Position numbers and translations under genes: made by a program. A stretch of DNA of 64,000 nucleotides from Mycolicibacterium sp. MU0053 (lineage in GTDB: Bacteria > Actinomycetota > Actinomycetes > Mycobacteriales > Mycobacteriaceae): contig NZ_OY726397.1 of the NCBI RefSeq assembly GCF_963378095.1, positions 310,001 to 374,000 on the forward strand. Direction: 5' to 3'. Shown here piece by piece: positions 46,546-55,688 of the stretch. Every line of letters starts with the position of its first letter. Within the stretch, counting starts at the first letter, position 1. The notes beneath the pieces were generated by a model that worked only from the letters and a program-made list of their open reading frames with translations, was not told where the DNA came from and did not search any database.

Positions 46546-47040
46546 TCAGTGCCCGCTGGTCTTGAAGCGCTCGATCGAGCGTTGCACCTCGGCCTCGGCC
46601 TCGGCCCGGCCGACCCAGTCGGCCGCCTTGACGAACTTGTTCGGCTCAAGGTCCTTGTAGTGCACGAAGAAGTGCTTGATGGCCTCGAGTTCGAAGCTCG
46701 AAACGTCGCCGATCTCTTGGACGTGGTCCCAGCGGACGTCCCCGGCGGGCACGCACAGCACCTTGTCGTCGCCGCCGGCCTCGTCGACCATCTTGAACAT
46801 CCCGACGGGGCGGGCCTCGACGATCACGCCGGGGAACACCGACTGCGGCAGCAGCACCATGGCGTCCAGCGGATCGCCGTCCTCGCCCAGGGAGTCCTCG
46901 ATGTAGCCGTAGTCGGCGGGGTACGCCATGGAGGTATAGAGGTAGCGGTCCAAGCGGATCCGACCGGAATCATGGTCGATCTCGTACTTGTTGCGCTGCC
47001 CCTTGGGGATCTCGATGGTGACGTCAAACTCCACCGGCAC
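46546..47040 (-). CDS. ppa: inorganic pyrophosphatase
   Basis: A 164-residue family I soluble pyrophosphatase. The signature is [14 protein letters not shown], with the substrate-binding [15 protein letters not shown] segment and [11 protein letters not shown] near the C-terminus. Length and sequence match the mycobacterial enzyme. It is divergent from dacB with 87 bases between. Confidence 0.97.
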   Translation of the reverse strand: MPVEFDVTIEIPKGQRNKYEIDHDSGRIRLDRYLYTSMAYPADYGYIEDSLGEDGDPLDAMVLLPQSVFPGVIVEARPVGMFKMVDEAGGDDKVLCVPAGDVRWDHVQEIGDVSSFELEAIKHFFVHYKDLEPNKFVKAADWVGRAEAEAEVQRSIERFKTSGH

Positions 47041-47127
47041 GTCTCCTTCGCATGGCTGATCGTCGAATCGTCGGACGTCACACTAGCGTGGGCGGCCCGG
47101 GCCCGGCGGGGCGATACCCTGCACTAC

Positions 47128-48513
47128 ATGCATCCGAACCGGTGGCGCCGTTCGACGCACCTGGCGATAGGTGCCGTGGTGCTCGTGGCGGTCGTCGCGG
47201 TGGTCACCGCCGCGCTGCTGTTCGTGGGGGACCGCCGCGCCGTCGAAGCGCTCGGTGCCACCCGGCCCGCGCCGGTGCTGGCCGACCCGGGGATCGTGCC
47301 CGTCGCGGCGGATTCGGAGGTTCCCACCGAGGCCGGGATGAGCGCCACCCTGGCCGCGCCGCTGGCCGACCCGAATCTCGGCATCCTGACCGGTCGGATC
47401 AGCGACGCCATGACGGGGGAGCAGCTCTGGGAGCAGGGCGACGACGTGCCCATGCAGCCCGCCTCGACGAACAAGGTGCTGACCGCCGCGGCGGCGCTGC
47501 TGACCCTGGACCGCGACGCCAAGGTGTCCACCACGGTGGTCGCCGCCGCCGACGGCCGCTCCAGCGGCGTCGTCGTGCTGGTCGGCGGCGGGGACACCAC
47601 ACTGTCGGCCGCCCCGCCCGGGGTGAACACCTGGTACAAGGACGCGGCCCGGATCAGCGACCTCGCCGGGCAGGTCCGCCGCAGCGGATTCACCCCGACC
47701 GCGGTCCAGGTCGACACCTCGCTCTACAGCGGCCCGGGGCTGGCCCCGGGCTGGGACCCGGCCGACATCGACGGCGGCGACATCGCGCCCATCGAGCCGG
47801 TGATGCTAGACGGTGGCCGCACCCAGCCGACCACCTTTGATTCCCGACGCTCCCCGACCCCGGCCCTCGACGCCGGTCGCGCCCTCGCGGTCGCGCTGGG
47901 GGTCGACCCGGCGACAGTCACCACCGTGCCGGGCCCACCGACCGGGCCGGAGCTGGCCAAGGTCGAGTCGGCGCCGCTGATCGAGCGGCTGCGGCAGATG
48001 ATGGTGAACTCCGACAACGTCATGGCCGAGAGCATCGGCCGCGAGGTCGCGGCGGCGTCGCACCGGCCGCTGAGCTTCGCCGGTGCCGCGGGCGCGGTGT
48101 GGTCCCGGCTCGCGGCCGAGGGCATCGATCTGACCGGCGCCAAGCTGCTGGACTCCAGCGGCCTGTCGGTCGACAACCGTCTCACCGCGATCACCCTCGA
48201 CGAGGTGATCGGCGAGGCGGCCGGCCCCAACCACGCCGAACTGCGGCCGCTGTTGGATCTGCTGCCGGTCGCCGGCGGTTCGGGCACGCTGTCGGAACGC
48301 TTCCTGGACCCGGTCACCAACCGGGCCGCGGCCGGCTGGCTGCGCGCCAAGACCGGTTCGTTGACCCGCACCAACGCGCTGGCCGGCGTCGTCACCGATC
48401 GCAGCGGCCGGGTGCTGACCTTCGCGTTGCTGTCCAACGAGGCCGGACCGACGGGACGGCTGGCGATCGACGCGCTGGCCGCGACGCTGCGCAGCTGCGG
48501 GTGTGTCCGATGA
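47128..48513 (+). CDS. dacB: D-alanyl-D-alanine carboxypeptidase, PBP4/DacB family (Rv3627c type)
   Basis: A 461-residue peptidoglycan carboxypeptidase/endopeptidase. An N-terminal signal anchor (HLAIGAVVLVAVVAVVTAALLF is the hydrophobic core, residues 11-32, quoted in part) directs export. The active site is SxxK in PASTNKVLTAA, SxN in VNSDNVMAES and KTG in RAKTGSLTRT. The start is the ATG at 47128, giving the same length as M. tuberculosis; the frame is open over 2 kb further upstream, which is antisense to the pyrophosphatase, UraD-like and diiron genes. Confidence 0.95.
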   Translation: MHPNRWRRSTHLAIGAVVLVAVVAVVTAALLFVGDRRAVEALGATRPAPVLADPGIVPVAADSEVPTEAGMSATLAAPLADPNLGILTGRISDAMTGEQLWEQGDDVPMQPASTNKVLTAAAALLTLDRDAKVSTTVVAAADGRSSGVVVLVGGGDTTLSAAPPGVNTWYKDAARISDLAGQVRRSGFTPTAVQVDTSLYSGPGLAPGWDPADIDGGDIAPIEPVMLDGGRTQPTTFDSRRSPTPALDAGRALAVALGVDPATVTTVPGPPTGPELAKVESAPLIERLRQMMVNSDNVMAESIGREVAAASHRPLSFAGAAGAVWSRLAAEGIDLTGAKLLDSSGLSVDNRLTAITLDEVIGEAAGPNHAELRPLLDLLPVAGGSGTLSERFLDPVTNRAAAGWLRAKTGSLTRTNALAGVVTDRSGRVLTFALLSNEAGPTGRLAIDALAATLRSCGCVR

Positions 48514-49520
48514 GCCCGGCGAGCATCGGCGGCGCCGTCGACTGGCAGTTCGCGGCCGCCGTCGGGGCGCGGTTGGCCCGGTCGGCCCCGCCCACCACCG
48601 ACTACACCCGCAATCAGGCGATCGGGGAGCTGGCCGAATCCTCCCGCGCCGCCGAGCCGCCCGTCCGGGACGTCACGCGCCTGCACACCGACGGGCCCAT
48701 CCCGGATGCCCGCATCGTCGACCGTCCCGAATGGATCCGGGCCGCAAGCGAATCCATGCGTCTGATGACCGGCGGGGGCGAGCAGCCGGACGGGTTTCTG
48801 GCGGGCCGGATCAGCGGCGCGCAACTGGGCGCGGTACTGGGGTTCGTGTCTTCCGGGATTCTCGGGCAATACGATCCGTTCACGCCCGACGGCGGCAAGC
48901 TGCTGCTGGTCTACCCCAACATCATCGCCGTGGAGCGGCAGTTACGGGTGGTGCCCAAGGACTTTCGGCTCTGGGTGTGCCTGCACGAGGTCACCCATCG
49001 GGTGCAGTTCACCGCCAATCCGTGGCTGGCCGGTTACATGACCGACGCGTTGGAGGTCCTTACCGTCGACGCCGGTGAGGAGATGGCCGAGGTGATCGGC
49101 CGACTCGCCGACTTCGTCCGCGACCGCCAGGACGGGATGATCGGTTTCATGCGCGCCGTGCAATCCGAACCGCAACGGCAGGCGCTGGACCGGTTGCTGG
49201 TGCTCGCGACCCTGCTCGAGGGGCACGCCGACCACGTGATGGACGCCGTCGGCCCCACGGTGGTGCCCTCCGGGACCACCATCCGCCGCCGCTTCGATGA
49301 GCGACGGCAGCGCAAACAGCCACCGCTGCAACGGATCATGCGGATCCTGCTCGGCATCGACGCGAAGATGTCCCAGTACACCCGCGGTAAGGCCTTCGTC
49401 GATCATGTGGTCGGCCGGGTCGGGATGGACCGGTTCAACACCGTTTGGACCGGCGCCGAGACCCTGCCGTTGCCCGACGAGATCGATGAACCGCAGCGAT
49501 GGATCGATCGAGTCCTGTAA
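48510..49520 (+). CDS. zinc-dependent metalloprotease-like protein (Rv3626c, DUF2342 type)
   Basis: A 336-residue protein. The gluzincin motif is CLHEVTHRVQF, with a probable third ligand in LLEGHADHVMDAVG. Family members are often labelled 'coenzyme F420 biosynthesis associated', but no F420 gene is nearby. No signal peptide. The start overlaps the dacB stop (ATGA). The 3' end overlaps tilS by 22 bases. Confidence 0.88.
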   Translation: MSPASIGGAVDWQFAAAVGARLARSAPPTTDYTRNQAIGELAESSRAAEPPVRDVTRLHTDGPIPDARIVDRPEWIRAASESMRLMTGGGEQPDGFLAGRISGAQLGAVLGFVSSGILGQYDPFTPDGGKLLLVYPNIIAVERQLRVVPKDFRLWVCLHEVTHRVQFTANPWLAGYMTDALEVLTVDAGEEMAEVIGRLADFVRDRQDGMIGFMRAVQSEPQRQALDRLLVLATLLEGHADHVMDAVGPTVVPSGTTIRRRFDERRQRKQPPLQRIMRILLGIDAKMSQYTRGKAFVDHVVGRVGMDRFNTVWTGAETLPLPDEIDEPQRWIDRVL

Positions 49521-50473
49521 GACGGCTTCGGCAGGCCGTCGCGGCGTTCGCCCGGGAGCATCTCGGTGACGCGGACCGCTGGTGTGTGGCGCTCTCGGGC
49601 GGGGCGGATTCGCTGGCGCTCACCGCGGCCGCGGCCGACGTGCTGCCCACCACGGCCCTGATCGTCGACCACGGCCTGCAGGCCGGCTCGGCCGCGGTGG
49701 CGACCTCCGCGCAGCGTCAGGCTATTCAGCTGGGATGTGTTGGGGCGCAAATTATCCCGGTGGTGGTGGGGGTCGACGGCGGCCCGGAGGCGGCGGCGCG
49801 GTCCGCCCGTTACGCGGCGCTGGAGAGCGCCCGGTCCGGGGCTCCGGTGCTGATCGGACACACCCTCGATGATCAGGCCGAGACGGTGCTGCTGGGCCTG
49901 GGCCGCGGTTCGGGGCCGCGTTCCATTGCGGGGATAAGGCCCTACGACCCGCCGTGGTGTCGGCCGCTGCTGGAGATCCGTCGCACGGTCACCGAGGCGG
50001 CCTGCGTCGCGCTCGAGCTGGACCCCTGGCGCGATCCGCACAACCACGACCCGCGCTTCACCCGAACCCGGCTGCGTCATGAGGTGCTGCCGCTGCTCGA
50101 GGAGGTGCTCGGCGGCGGGGTCGCCGAAGCGTTGGCGCGGACCGCCACCGCGCTGCAGGAGGACGGCGACGTGCTCGACGACCTGGCCGCCCGCGCCCTG
50201 GCCGAGGCCGGCGGGGCGGCCGCGGATTCGCCGGGGCTCGCGGTGGCCGCGGTGCTGGGGCTGCCCCGCGCGGTGCGGCTGCGGGTGATCCGCGGCTGGC
50301 TGCTGGCCGGTGGGGCGCGCAACCTGACCAGCAAGCAGATTCGCGGGGTCGACGAGTTGGCCAGCGCCTGGCGCGGTCAGGGCGGGGTGGCGGTCGGTGG
50401 CGGCCGGGCCGGTGCGCGGTTGTTCGCGCAACGCCGCGACGGCGTGCTGGTGCTGCGGCACGAGCAGCGCTGA
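49499..50473 (+). CDS. tilS: tRNA(Ile)-lysidine synthase
   Basis: A 324-residue N-type ATP pyrophosphatase that modifies C34 of tRNA-Ile(CAU) to lysidine, which is essential for reading AUA. The PP-loop is [14 protein letters not shown], with [20 protein letters not shown] and the [17 protein letters not shown] segment of the family. It overlaps the preceding gene by 22 bases and lies 44 bases upstream of hpt, the classical tilS-hpt-ftsH order, here interrupted by four kb before ftsH. Confidence 0.95.
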   Translation: MDRSSPVRRLRQAVAAFAREHLGDADRWCVALSGGADSLALTAAAADVLPTTALIVDHGLQAGSAAVATSAQRQAIQLGCVGAQIIPVVVGVDGGPEAAARSARYAALESARSGAPVLIGHTLDDQAETVLLGLGRGSGPRSIAGIRPYDPPWCRPLLEIRRTVTEAACVALELDPWRDPHNHDPRFTRTRLRHEVLPLLEEVLGGGVAEALARTATALQEDGDVLDDLAARALAEAGGAAADSPGLAVAAVLGLPRAVRLRVIRGWLLAGGARNLTSKQIRGVDELASAWRGQGGVAVGGGRAGARLFAQRRDGVLVLRHEQR

Positions 50474-50517
50474 GGGGCTGTTTGGCCACCCTGACGACAA
50501 CATGGCACGCTGGGCAC

Positions 50518-51087
50518 GTGCCAGCGAAATCTGCCGAGCTGTACCCGGGAGACATCAAGTCGGTGTTGCTGTCTGAGCAACAAATTCAGGACAAGACCGC
50601 CGAACTGGCCGCCACGGTCGGGGCCGACTACGCGGACTGCGGCGAGGACCTGCTGCTGGTCACGGTGCTCAAGGGCGCCGTCATGTTCGTCACCGACCTG
50701 GCGCGCGCCATTCCGGTGCCCACCCAGCTGGAATTCATGGCGGTGTCGTCCTACGGTTCCTCGACCTCGTCGTCGGGTGTGGTGCGCATCCTCAAGGATC
50801 TCGACCGCGACATCAGCGACCGCGACGTGCTGATCGTCGAGGACATCGTGGATTCCGGGCTGACCCTGTCCTGGCTGCTGCGCAACCTGGCCAGCCGGCG
50901 CCCTCGCTCGCTGAAGGTGTGCACGCTGTTGCGCAAACCCGACGCCGTGCGCGCCGATGTCGACATCTCCTACGTCGGCTTCGACATCCCGAACGAATTT
51001 GTCGTCGGATATGGGTTGGATTACGCCGAACGCTACCGCGATCTGCCCTACATAGGCACTCTGGAACCGAGGGTTTACACGCCCTGA
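50518..51087 (+). CDS. hpt: hypoxanthine-guanine phosphoribosyltransferase
   Basis: A 189-residue purine-salvage enzyme. The PRPP loop is [14 protein letters not shown]. The [13 protein letters not shown] flexible loop and [13 protein letters not shown] near the start are conserved. The start is the GTG at 50518; a TTG at 50482 would add 12 residues. Confidence 0.95.
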   Translation: MPAKSAELYPGDIKSVLLSEQQIQDKTAELAATVGADYADCGEDLLLVTVLKGAVMFVTDLARAIPVPTQLEFMAVSSYGSSTSSSGVVRILKDLDRDISDRDVLIVEDIVDSGLTLSWLLRNLASRRPRSLKVCTLLRKPDAVRADVDISYVGFDIPNEFVVGYGLDYAERYRDLPYIGTLEPRVYTP

Positions 51088-51106
51088 CTTTCCTCGGGAG
51101 GACGCC

Positions 51107-53287
51107 ATGACCACGGACCTTCGCATCTGTCCCATCTGCGAGGCCACCTGCGGGCTGACCCTCACGATCGAGGACGGTCGGGTGACCGGCGCGCGCGGTG
51201 ACGCCGAGGACGTCTTCAGCGCGGGTTTCATCTGTCCCAAGGGCGCGAGCTTCGCCGAACTCGACGGCGACCCGCACCGGCTCACCGGCCCGCTGGTGCG
51301 CCGCGACGGGCAACTGGTCGAGGTCAGCTGGACCGAGGCGTTCGACGCCGTCGCCGAGGGACTGGGGGCGGTGCTCGCCGAGCACGGTGGCAAGTCGGTC
51401 GGGGTGTACGTGGGAAACCCGAACGCGCACACCGTCGCCGGCGCGCTGTACGGGTCCATGGTGATCAAGGCGCTGGGAACCCGCAGCGTCTTCTCCGCCA
51501 GCACCCTGGATCAGATGCCCAAACAGGTCGCGCTGGGGCATCTGCTCGGCAACCCGTTTGCCTTCGCGGTCCCGGATCTGGACCGCACCGAGCATCTGGT
51601 GATCATCGGCGCCAATCCGCTGGTCTCCAACGGCAGCCTGGCCACGGCGCCGGACTTCCCGGGCAAGCTGAAGGCGCTGCGCAAGCGCGGCGGCAAGCTG
51701 ACCGTGATCGACCCCGCGCGGACCCGGACCGCGGCACTGGCCGACTGGCACCTGGCGCCGCGGCCCGGCACCGACGCGGCGCTGCTGTTCGCCGTCGTGC
51801 ACGTGCTCTTCGACGAGGACCTGGTGGCCGAGGATCTGGGCGGCATCGCCGCGCATGTCCGTGGGGTCGACGAGGTGCGCACCCTGGCCGCCGACTTCCC
51901 CCCGGAAGCTGTGGCGGCCTACTGCGACATCGCGGCCGACGACATCCGCACGCTGGCGCGCGAGATCGCCGCCGCCCGCAGCGCCGCGGTGTACGGCCGG
52001 ATGGGCACGACGACGGTCGAGTTCGGCACCGTGGGCAGCTGGCTCATCGAGGTCATCAACGTCCTCACCGGCAACCTGGATCGACCCGGCGGCGTGCTGT
52101 TCCCGCTCTCGGCAACGGCGGCCAAGCCACGCCCGCCGCGCCCGGGCCGGGGCTTCGCGACGGGCCGCTGGCACAGCCGGGTGTCCGGCCACCCCGAGGT
52201 GGCCTCGGAACTGCCGGCGGCCGCGCTGGCCGAGGAGATCGACACCCCCGGCGACGGACAGCTCAAGGCGCTCATCACCATCGCGGGTAATCCGGTGCTC
52301 TCGGCGCCGGACGGGGAGCGGCTGACTCGCGCGCTGGCCGGCCTGGGCTTCATGATCAGCATCGACCCGTACCTCAACGCCACCACGCGGCACGCCGACG
52401 TGATCCTGCCGCCGCCACCGCCGTCGCAGAGCCCGCATTACGACTTCGTGCTGAACAACCTGGCGGTGCGCAACAATGCGCGGTACTCGCCGCCGGTGCT
52501 GCCGCTTGACGGGCGGCCCGACGAGACCGAGATCCTGGCTCGGATCGCGCTGCTGATCTTCGGGGTGGGGGTGCACGCGGATCCGGCGTTGCCCGACGAG
52601 CAGGTGATCCGCGGAGCGCTGACCAAGGAGGTCGCGGACCCGGATTCGCCGGTCGCGGGCCGCGACGTCGACGAGCTGATCGCGATGCTCGCCATTGGAC
52701 CGGGCTATGAGCGACGGCTGGACATGATGCTGCGCCTCGGCCCCTACGGCGACGGGTTCGGCGCGGATCCGGCCGGCCTGACGCTGCAGCGGCTGCTCGA
52801 CGCGCCGCACGGCGTCGACCTGGGACCGCCGCGGCCGCGGTTGCCCGAGGTGCTGCGCACCCCGTCCGGCCAGCTGGAACTGGCGCCGCTGCCGCTGGTC
52901 GCCGACACGCTGCGGCTGCGGGAAGCGCTGGATCGGCGCGCCGACGGTCTGCTGTTGATCGGTCGGCGGCAGCTGCGGTCCAACAACAGTTGGATGCATC
53001 TGCCCGGCGGTACCAACCGCTGCACGCTGCAGATCCACCCGGACGACGCCGCCGAGCTGGGGTTGACGGATGTGGCCGTGGTGAAGGGCCCGGGCGGCGA
53101 GCTGTTGATCCCGGTCGAGGTCACCGACGGCATCCGGCCCGGGGTGGTGTCGATCCCGCACGGCTGGGCTGAGGCCAACGTCAACCGTCTCAACGACGGC
53201 AGCGTGCTGGATCCGTTGTCCAGCACCTCGGTGCTCAACGGCATCCCGGTCGAGGTGTCGGCCGTGGACCCGGTGCCCAGCGGTTGA
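51107..53287 (+). CDS. molybdopterin oxidoreductase, formate-dehydrogenase/BisC-like
   Basis: A 726-residue cytoplasmic oxidoreductase (no Tat signal) with a 4Fe-4S cluster at Cys8, Cys11, Cys15 and Cys43 (CPICEATC...ICPKG). Mo-bis-MGD contact segments include IGANPLVSNGS, NVLTGNLDRPGG and the C-terminal dinucleotide domain (SNNSWMHLPGG). In the usual molybdenum-ligand region the sequence reads SASTLDQMPKQ with no Cys or Sec. A strong ribosome site, GGGAGG, precedes the ATG, 19 bases after hpt. No electron-partner gene lies nearby. The substrate is unknown. This gene is not in the M. tuberculosis interval. Confidence 0.9.
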   Translation: MTTDLRICPICEATCGLTLTIEDGRVTGARGDAEDVFSAGFICPKGASFAELDGDPHRLTGPLVRRDGQLVEVSWTEAFDAVAEGLGAVLAEHGGKSVGVYVGNPNAHTVAGALYGSMVIKALGTRSVFSASTLDQMPKQVALGHLLGNPFAFAVPDLDRTEHLVIIGANPLVSNGSLATAPDFPGKLKALRKRGGKLTVIDPARTRTAALADWHLAPRPGTDAALLFAVVHVLFDEDLVAEDLGGIAAHVRGVDEVRTLAADFPPEAVAAYCDIAADDIRTLAREIAAARSAAVYGRMGTTTVEFGTVGSWLIEVINVLTGNLDRPGGVLFPLSATAAKPRPPRPGRGFATGRWHSRVSGHPEVASELPAAALAEEIDTPGDGQLKALITIAGNPVLSAPDGERLTRALAGLGFMISIDPYLNATTRHADVILPPPPPSQSPHYDFVLNNLAVRNNARYSPPVLPLDGRPDETEILARIALLIFGVGVHADPALPDEQVIRGALTKEVADPDSPVAGRDVDELIAMLAIGPGYERRLDMMLRLGPYGDGFGADPAGLTLQRLLDAPHGVDLGPPRPRLPEVLRTPSGQLELAPLPLVADTLRLREALDRRADGLLLIGRRQLRSNNSWMHLPGGTNRCTLQIHPDDAAELGLTDVAVVKGPGGELLIPVEVTDGIRPGVVSIPHGWAEANVNRLNDGSVLDPLSSTSVLNGIPVEVSAVDPVPSG

Positions 53288-53412
53288 TCATGGGTTGAGG
53301 GCGAGCAGCAATCGCACCAACTCGGCCTATCGGTGGGTGCCGGTCTTGTCGAAGATGTGCTGCAGGTGGGTCTTCAGGGTGGACGTCGACAGCGAGCGCT
53401 CGAGATTGCACT
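53288..53412 (-). pseudogene. remnant of a LuxR-type regulator (C-terminal helix-turn-helix)
   Basis: Minus-strand translation gives ERSLSTSTLKTHLQHIFDK followed by TGTHR, an in-frame TAG at 53327-53329, then AELVRLLLALNP and a TGA. This is the recognition-helix end of a LuxR/NarL-type domain. The preceding helices are degenerate and no frame extends to an N-terminal domain, because the lpqG 3' end is only 115 bases away. It is a decayed gene fragment, convergent with the molybdopterin gene. Confidence 0.7.
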
Positions 53413-53526
53413 GGTGGCCCTGGGATTGAGCTGACGGCGAGAATTCGCGCGCATTCGCGCACTGGGGACAACCTCAGGGCCGTGGATGCAATGTCGGCAC
53501 CGGGGCCGCCGCCAGGCCCAGGTGGC

Positions 53527-54264
53527 TCAGCGCAGCGTCCACACGACGGTCACCGAGAAGCTGACGGTCTGCTCGCCGGGGGACAGCGGCACATCGGAGG
53601 CCATCGCGCGCGGCATCGGGGTGGGCGACGGCGGGGTGGGTTCCTGGCCGGTCTCCGAAATCGAGATCACGTCGCCCAGTTGCGACCCGGACAGCTCCGC
53701 ATACTGTTCGGCGCGATTGCGAGCGTCCTCGAAGGCGCGGGCGCGCGCGTCGATCACCAGCTGGGAATCGTCGTCGATGGCGAAAGCCACCGAGTTGATG
53801 CGGGTCGCGTCGCCGCCGATGCTGGTGATCAGCGCCAGCGCCCGCGAGGCCGCGCTGACGTCGCGAATGGTGACATCGACGGTGTTGGTGGCCTCGTAGC
53901 CGGCGGCCGTGCTGCCGTCGGGATCGAGACGCGGCTGCAGGCGCACCTGGCTGGTGGCGATGTCCTCGCGGTCCACCCCGGCGCCCAGCAGGGCGTCGAC
54001 GACCGCCCGCTGCCGCTCGTTGGTCTGGTTCAGCGCCGTGGTGGCGTCGGCCGCGACGAAGCTGATGCCCACATTGGTCGTCAGGGTGTCGGGGGTGCCC
54101 TCGACCTGGCCCGAGCCGACCACGGTGACCTGACGGCCGTTGTCGCCGCCGCCGACACCGACGCTGGGGGCCGCGTCGCAGGCCGCGAGTGCGACGACCG
54201 CCAGGGGCGCGATCAATGCAATGGACAGGCGGCGCAGAAGTTTGGGGTTCCCGACTGTGGGCAT
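53527..54264 (-). CDS. lpqG: SIMPL-domain (DUF541) lipoprotein LpqG
   Basis: A 245-residue exported lipoprotein. The signal peptide ends in the lipobox LAAC (about residue 30). The SIMPL domain covers the rest (VTVVGSGQVEGTPDTLTTNV, ERQRAVVDALLGAGV, FSVTVVWTLR). The start is the ATG at 54264; a GTG three codons upstream is possible. It binds no known ligand. In M. tuberculosis it follows hpt, as here apart from the inserted oxidoreductase. Confidence 0.92.
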   Translation of the reverse strand: MPTVGNPKLLRRLSIALIAPLAVVALAACDAAPSVGVGGGDNGRQVTVVGSGQVEGTPDTLTTNVGISFVAADATTALNQTNERQRAVVDALLGAGVDREDIATSQVRLQPRLDPDGSTAAGYEATNTVDVTIRDVSAASRALALITSIGGDATRINSVAFAIDDDSQLVIDARARAFEDARNRAEQYAELSGSQLGDVISISETGQEPTPPSPTPMPRAMASDVPLSPGEQTVSFSVTVVWTLR

Positions 54265-54410
54265 GGTGGGCACCTTACCGGCGGCGCCTGGGCACCCCTG
54301 CAGACGAGTAGCCGATTACGCGTGTCCCACGCCCCCGGGCCGGGCGACGCTTTTCAGGTGTCCCGCGGACTGCCAATAGCCCGCAGACCACCGAAACGGG
54401 GTGAACCATC

Positions 54411-54641
54411 ATGACCACCAACTCAGCACACTTCGGCGACTATCCGTTGGGTCGGCCGCTGTCGTTGCCCGCGCCCAGATTTGAGCATTGGGCGGCGATC
54501 ACCGCGACCATCTCGCGGGTGTTCGGCAAGCTCGCGGCGGCCGCGACAATGGAAGCTGCAGACCCGAGCGGCAGGCCCCGGCGGGCCCGGGCCGCGTATC
54601 TGGACCAGTCCACGATGTCGCGCGAGATGTTCCGACTGTGA
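54411..54641 (+). CDS. small hypothetical protein, 76 aa
   Basis: A 76-residue basic protein with the core FEHWAAITATISRVFGKLAA, an amphipathic helix, followed by an arginine-rich stretch ([14 protein letters not shown]). A modest ribosome site (GGGGTGAACC) precedes the ATG. No signal peptide or known motif. Codon use looks like the neighbours, with GC-rich third positions. It is convergent with ephA. Not recognised. Confidence 0.5.
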   Translation: MTTNSAHFGDYPLGRPLSLPAPRFEHWAAITATISRVFGKLAAAATMEAADPSGRPRRARAAYLDQSTMSREMFRL

Positions 54642-54653
54642 GGCCCTGGCCGG

Positions 54654-55556
54654 CTAAGCCCCGGTCAGGAAATCCAGCAGTATCTGGTTGATCTCGGCCG
54701 GCCGCTCCTGTTGGAGCCAGTGGCCGGCGCCCGGCACCCAGACCTCGCGATAGGGACCGGCGACGACCTCACCGGCGCGCTCCGGCCGCATGGTGCCGCG
54801 GATCGGGTCATCGGTGCCACCGACGAACAGGGCGGGAACGGTGATCCGGCGGTCGGTCAGATGCGCCGTCGCCGCCCAGTTGCGGTCGTAATTGCGATAC
54901 CAGTTCAGCGCCCCGGTGAATCCGGTCCGGCTGAATTCCTCGACGTAGACGTCGAACTCCTCGGCCGAGATCCACTGCGGCAGCCCGTCGGTTCGGCCTT
55001 CGGCGAACATGTCCCGCATCGTGGCGGCCACGTCGGCCGCCAATTCGGCGTCCGCGACGCCGGGCTGCTGGTAGCGCAGCATGTAGAAGTCGGGACCGAA
55101 TTTCTCCAGCCACCGCTCGGTGGGGCGCGAACGTGCCCGCGGGATCGGCGGCACGCTCAGACCCGCGACGGCCCGCACCCGGTCCGGATGCAGCAGCGCG
55201 GTGTGCCACACCACCATCGCGCCCCAGTCGTGGCCGACGAAGAACGCCTGCTCGACCTCGATGTCGTCGAGCAACCCGACAAGGTCCGAGGTCAGGGCGA
55301 CAATGTCGTAGGCCTCGACCGCGGCCGGCCGCTGCGACGGCAGGCCCGAGCCGCCGTAGCCGCGCTGATCGGGTGTCAGCACCCGGTAGCCGGCCGCGAC
55401 CAGCGCCGGGATCTGGTGGCGCCAGGAGTACGCCAACTCGGGGAAGCCGTGCGCCAGCACGACCACGGGTTGGTCCGGCCCACCGCGGTCACCCTGGTCG
55501 ATGACGCGTAGCCGGACGCCGTTGAGGTCGACGAATCGCTCTCCCGATGTGAGCAC
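54654..55556 (-). CDS. ephA: epoxide hydrolase EphA-like
   Basis: About 300 residues, alpha/beta-hydrolase fold. [15 protein letters not shown] gives the oxyanion hole, GHDWGA the aspartate nucleophile, and [11 protein letters not shown] the catalytic histidine. The lid carries [18 protein letters not shown] with a catalytic-type tyrosine. All parts of the classical epoxide hydrolase site are present, unlike the EphE-like protein at 9086. The start used is the GTG at 55556; a GTG six codons upstream is possible. Confidence 0.92.
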   Translation of the reverse strand: MLTSGERFVDLNGVRLRVIDQGDRGGPDQPVVVLAHGFPELAYSWRHQIPALVAAGYRVLTPDQRGYGGSGLPSQRPAAVEAYDIVALTSDLVGLLDDIEVEQAFFVGHDWGAMVVWHTALLHPDRVRAVAGLSVPPIPRARSRPTERWLEKFGPDFYMLRYQQPGVADAELAADVAATMRDMFAEGRTDGLPQWISAEEFDVYVEEFSRTGFTGALNWYRNYDRNWAATAHLTDRRITVPALFVGGTDDPIRGTMRPERAGEVVAGPYREVWVPGAGHWLQQERPAEINQILLDFLTGA

Positions 55557-55688
55557 GATCTCACCAAAGCACACCGTCGGGAACCGGCGTTCGTTGGACT
55601 AGCGGTAACCTGGCTTGACCCTGTTTGCACCCTTTGCACCCTGCCCGGACCTCGGAAGGAACCAGACCGGTCGACGGTCGATGCTCGA

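Noticed and set aside
44953..47127. 2 kb open frame in front of dacB on the plus strand
   Set aside because: It is antisense to the pyrophosphatase, UraD-like and diiron genes. High GC leaves complementary frames open. The protein has no family signal before the dacB start at 47128.
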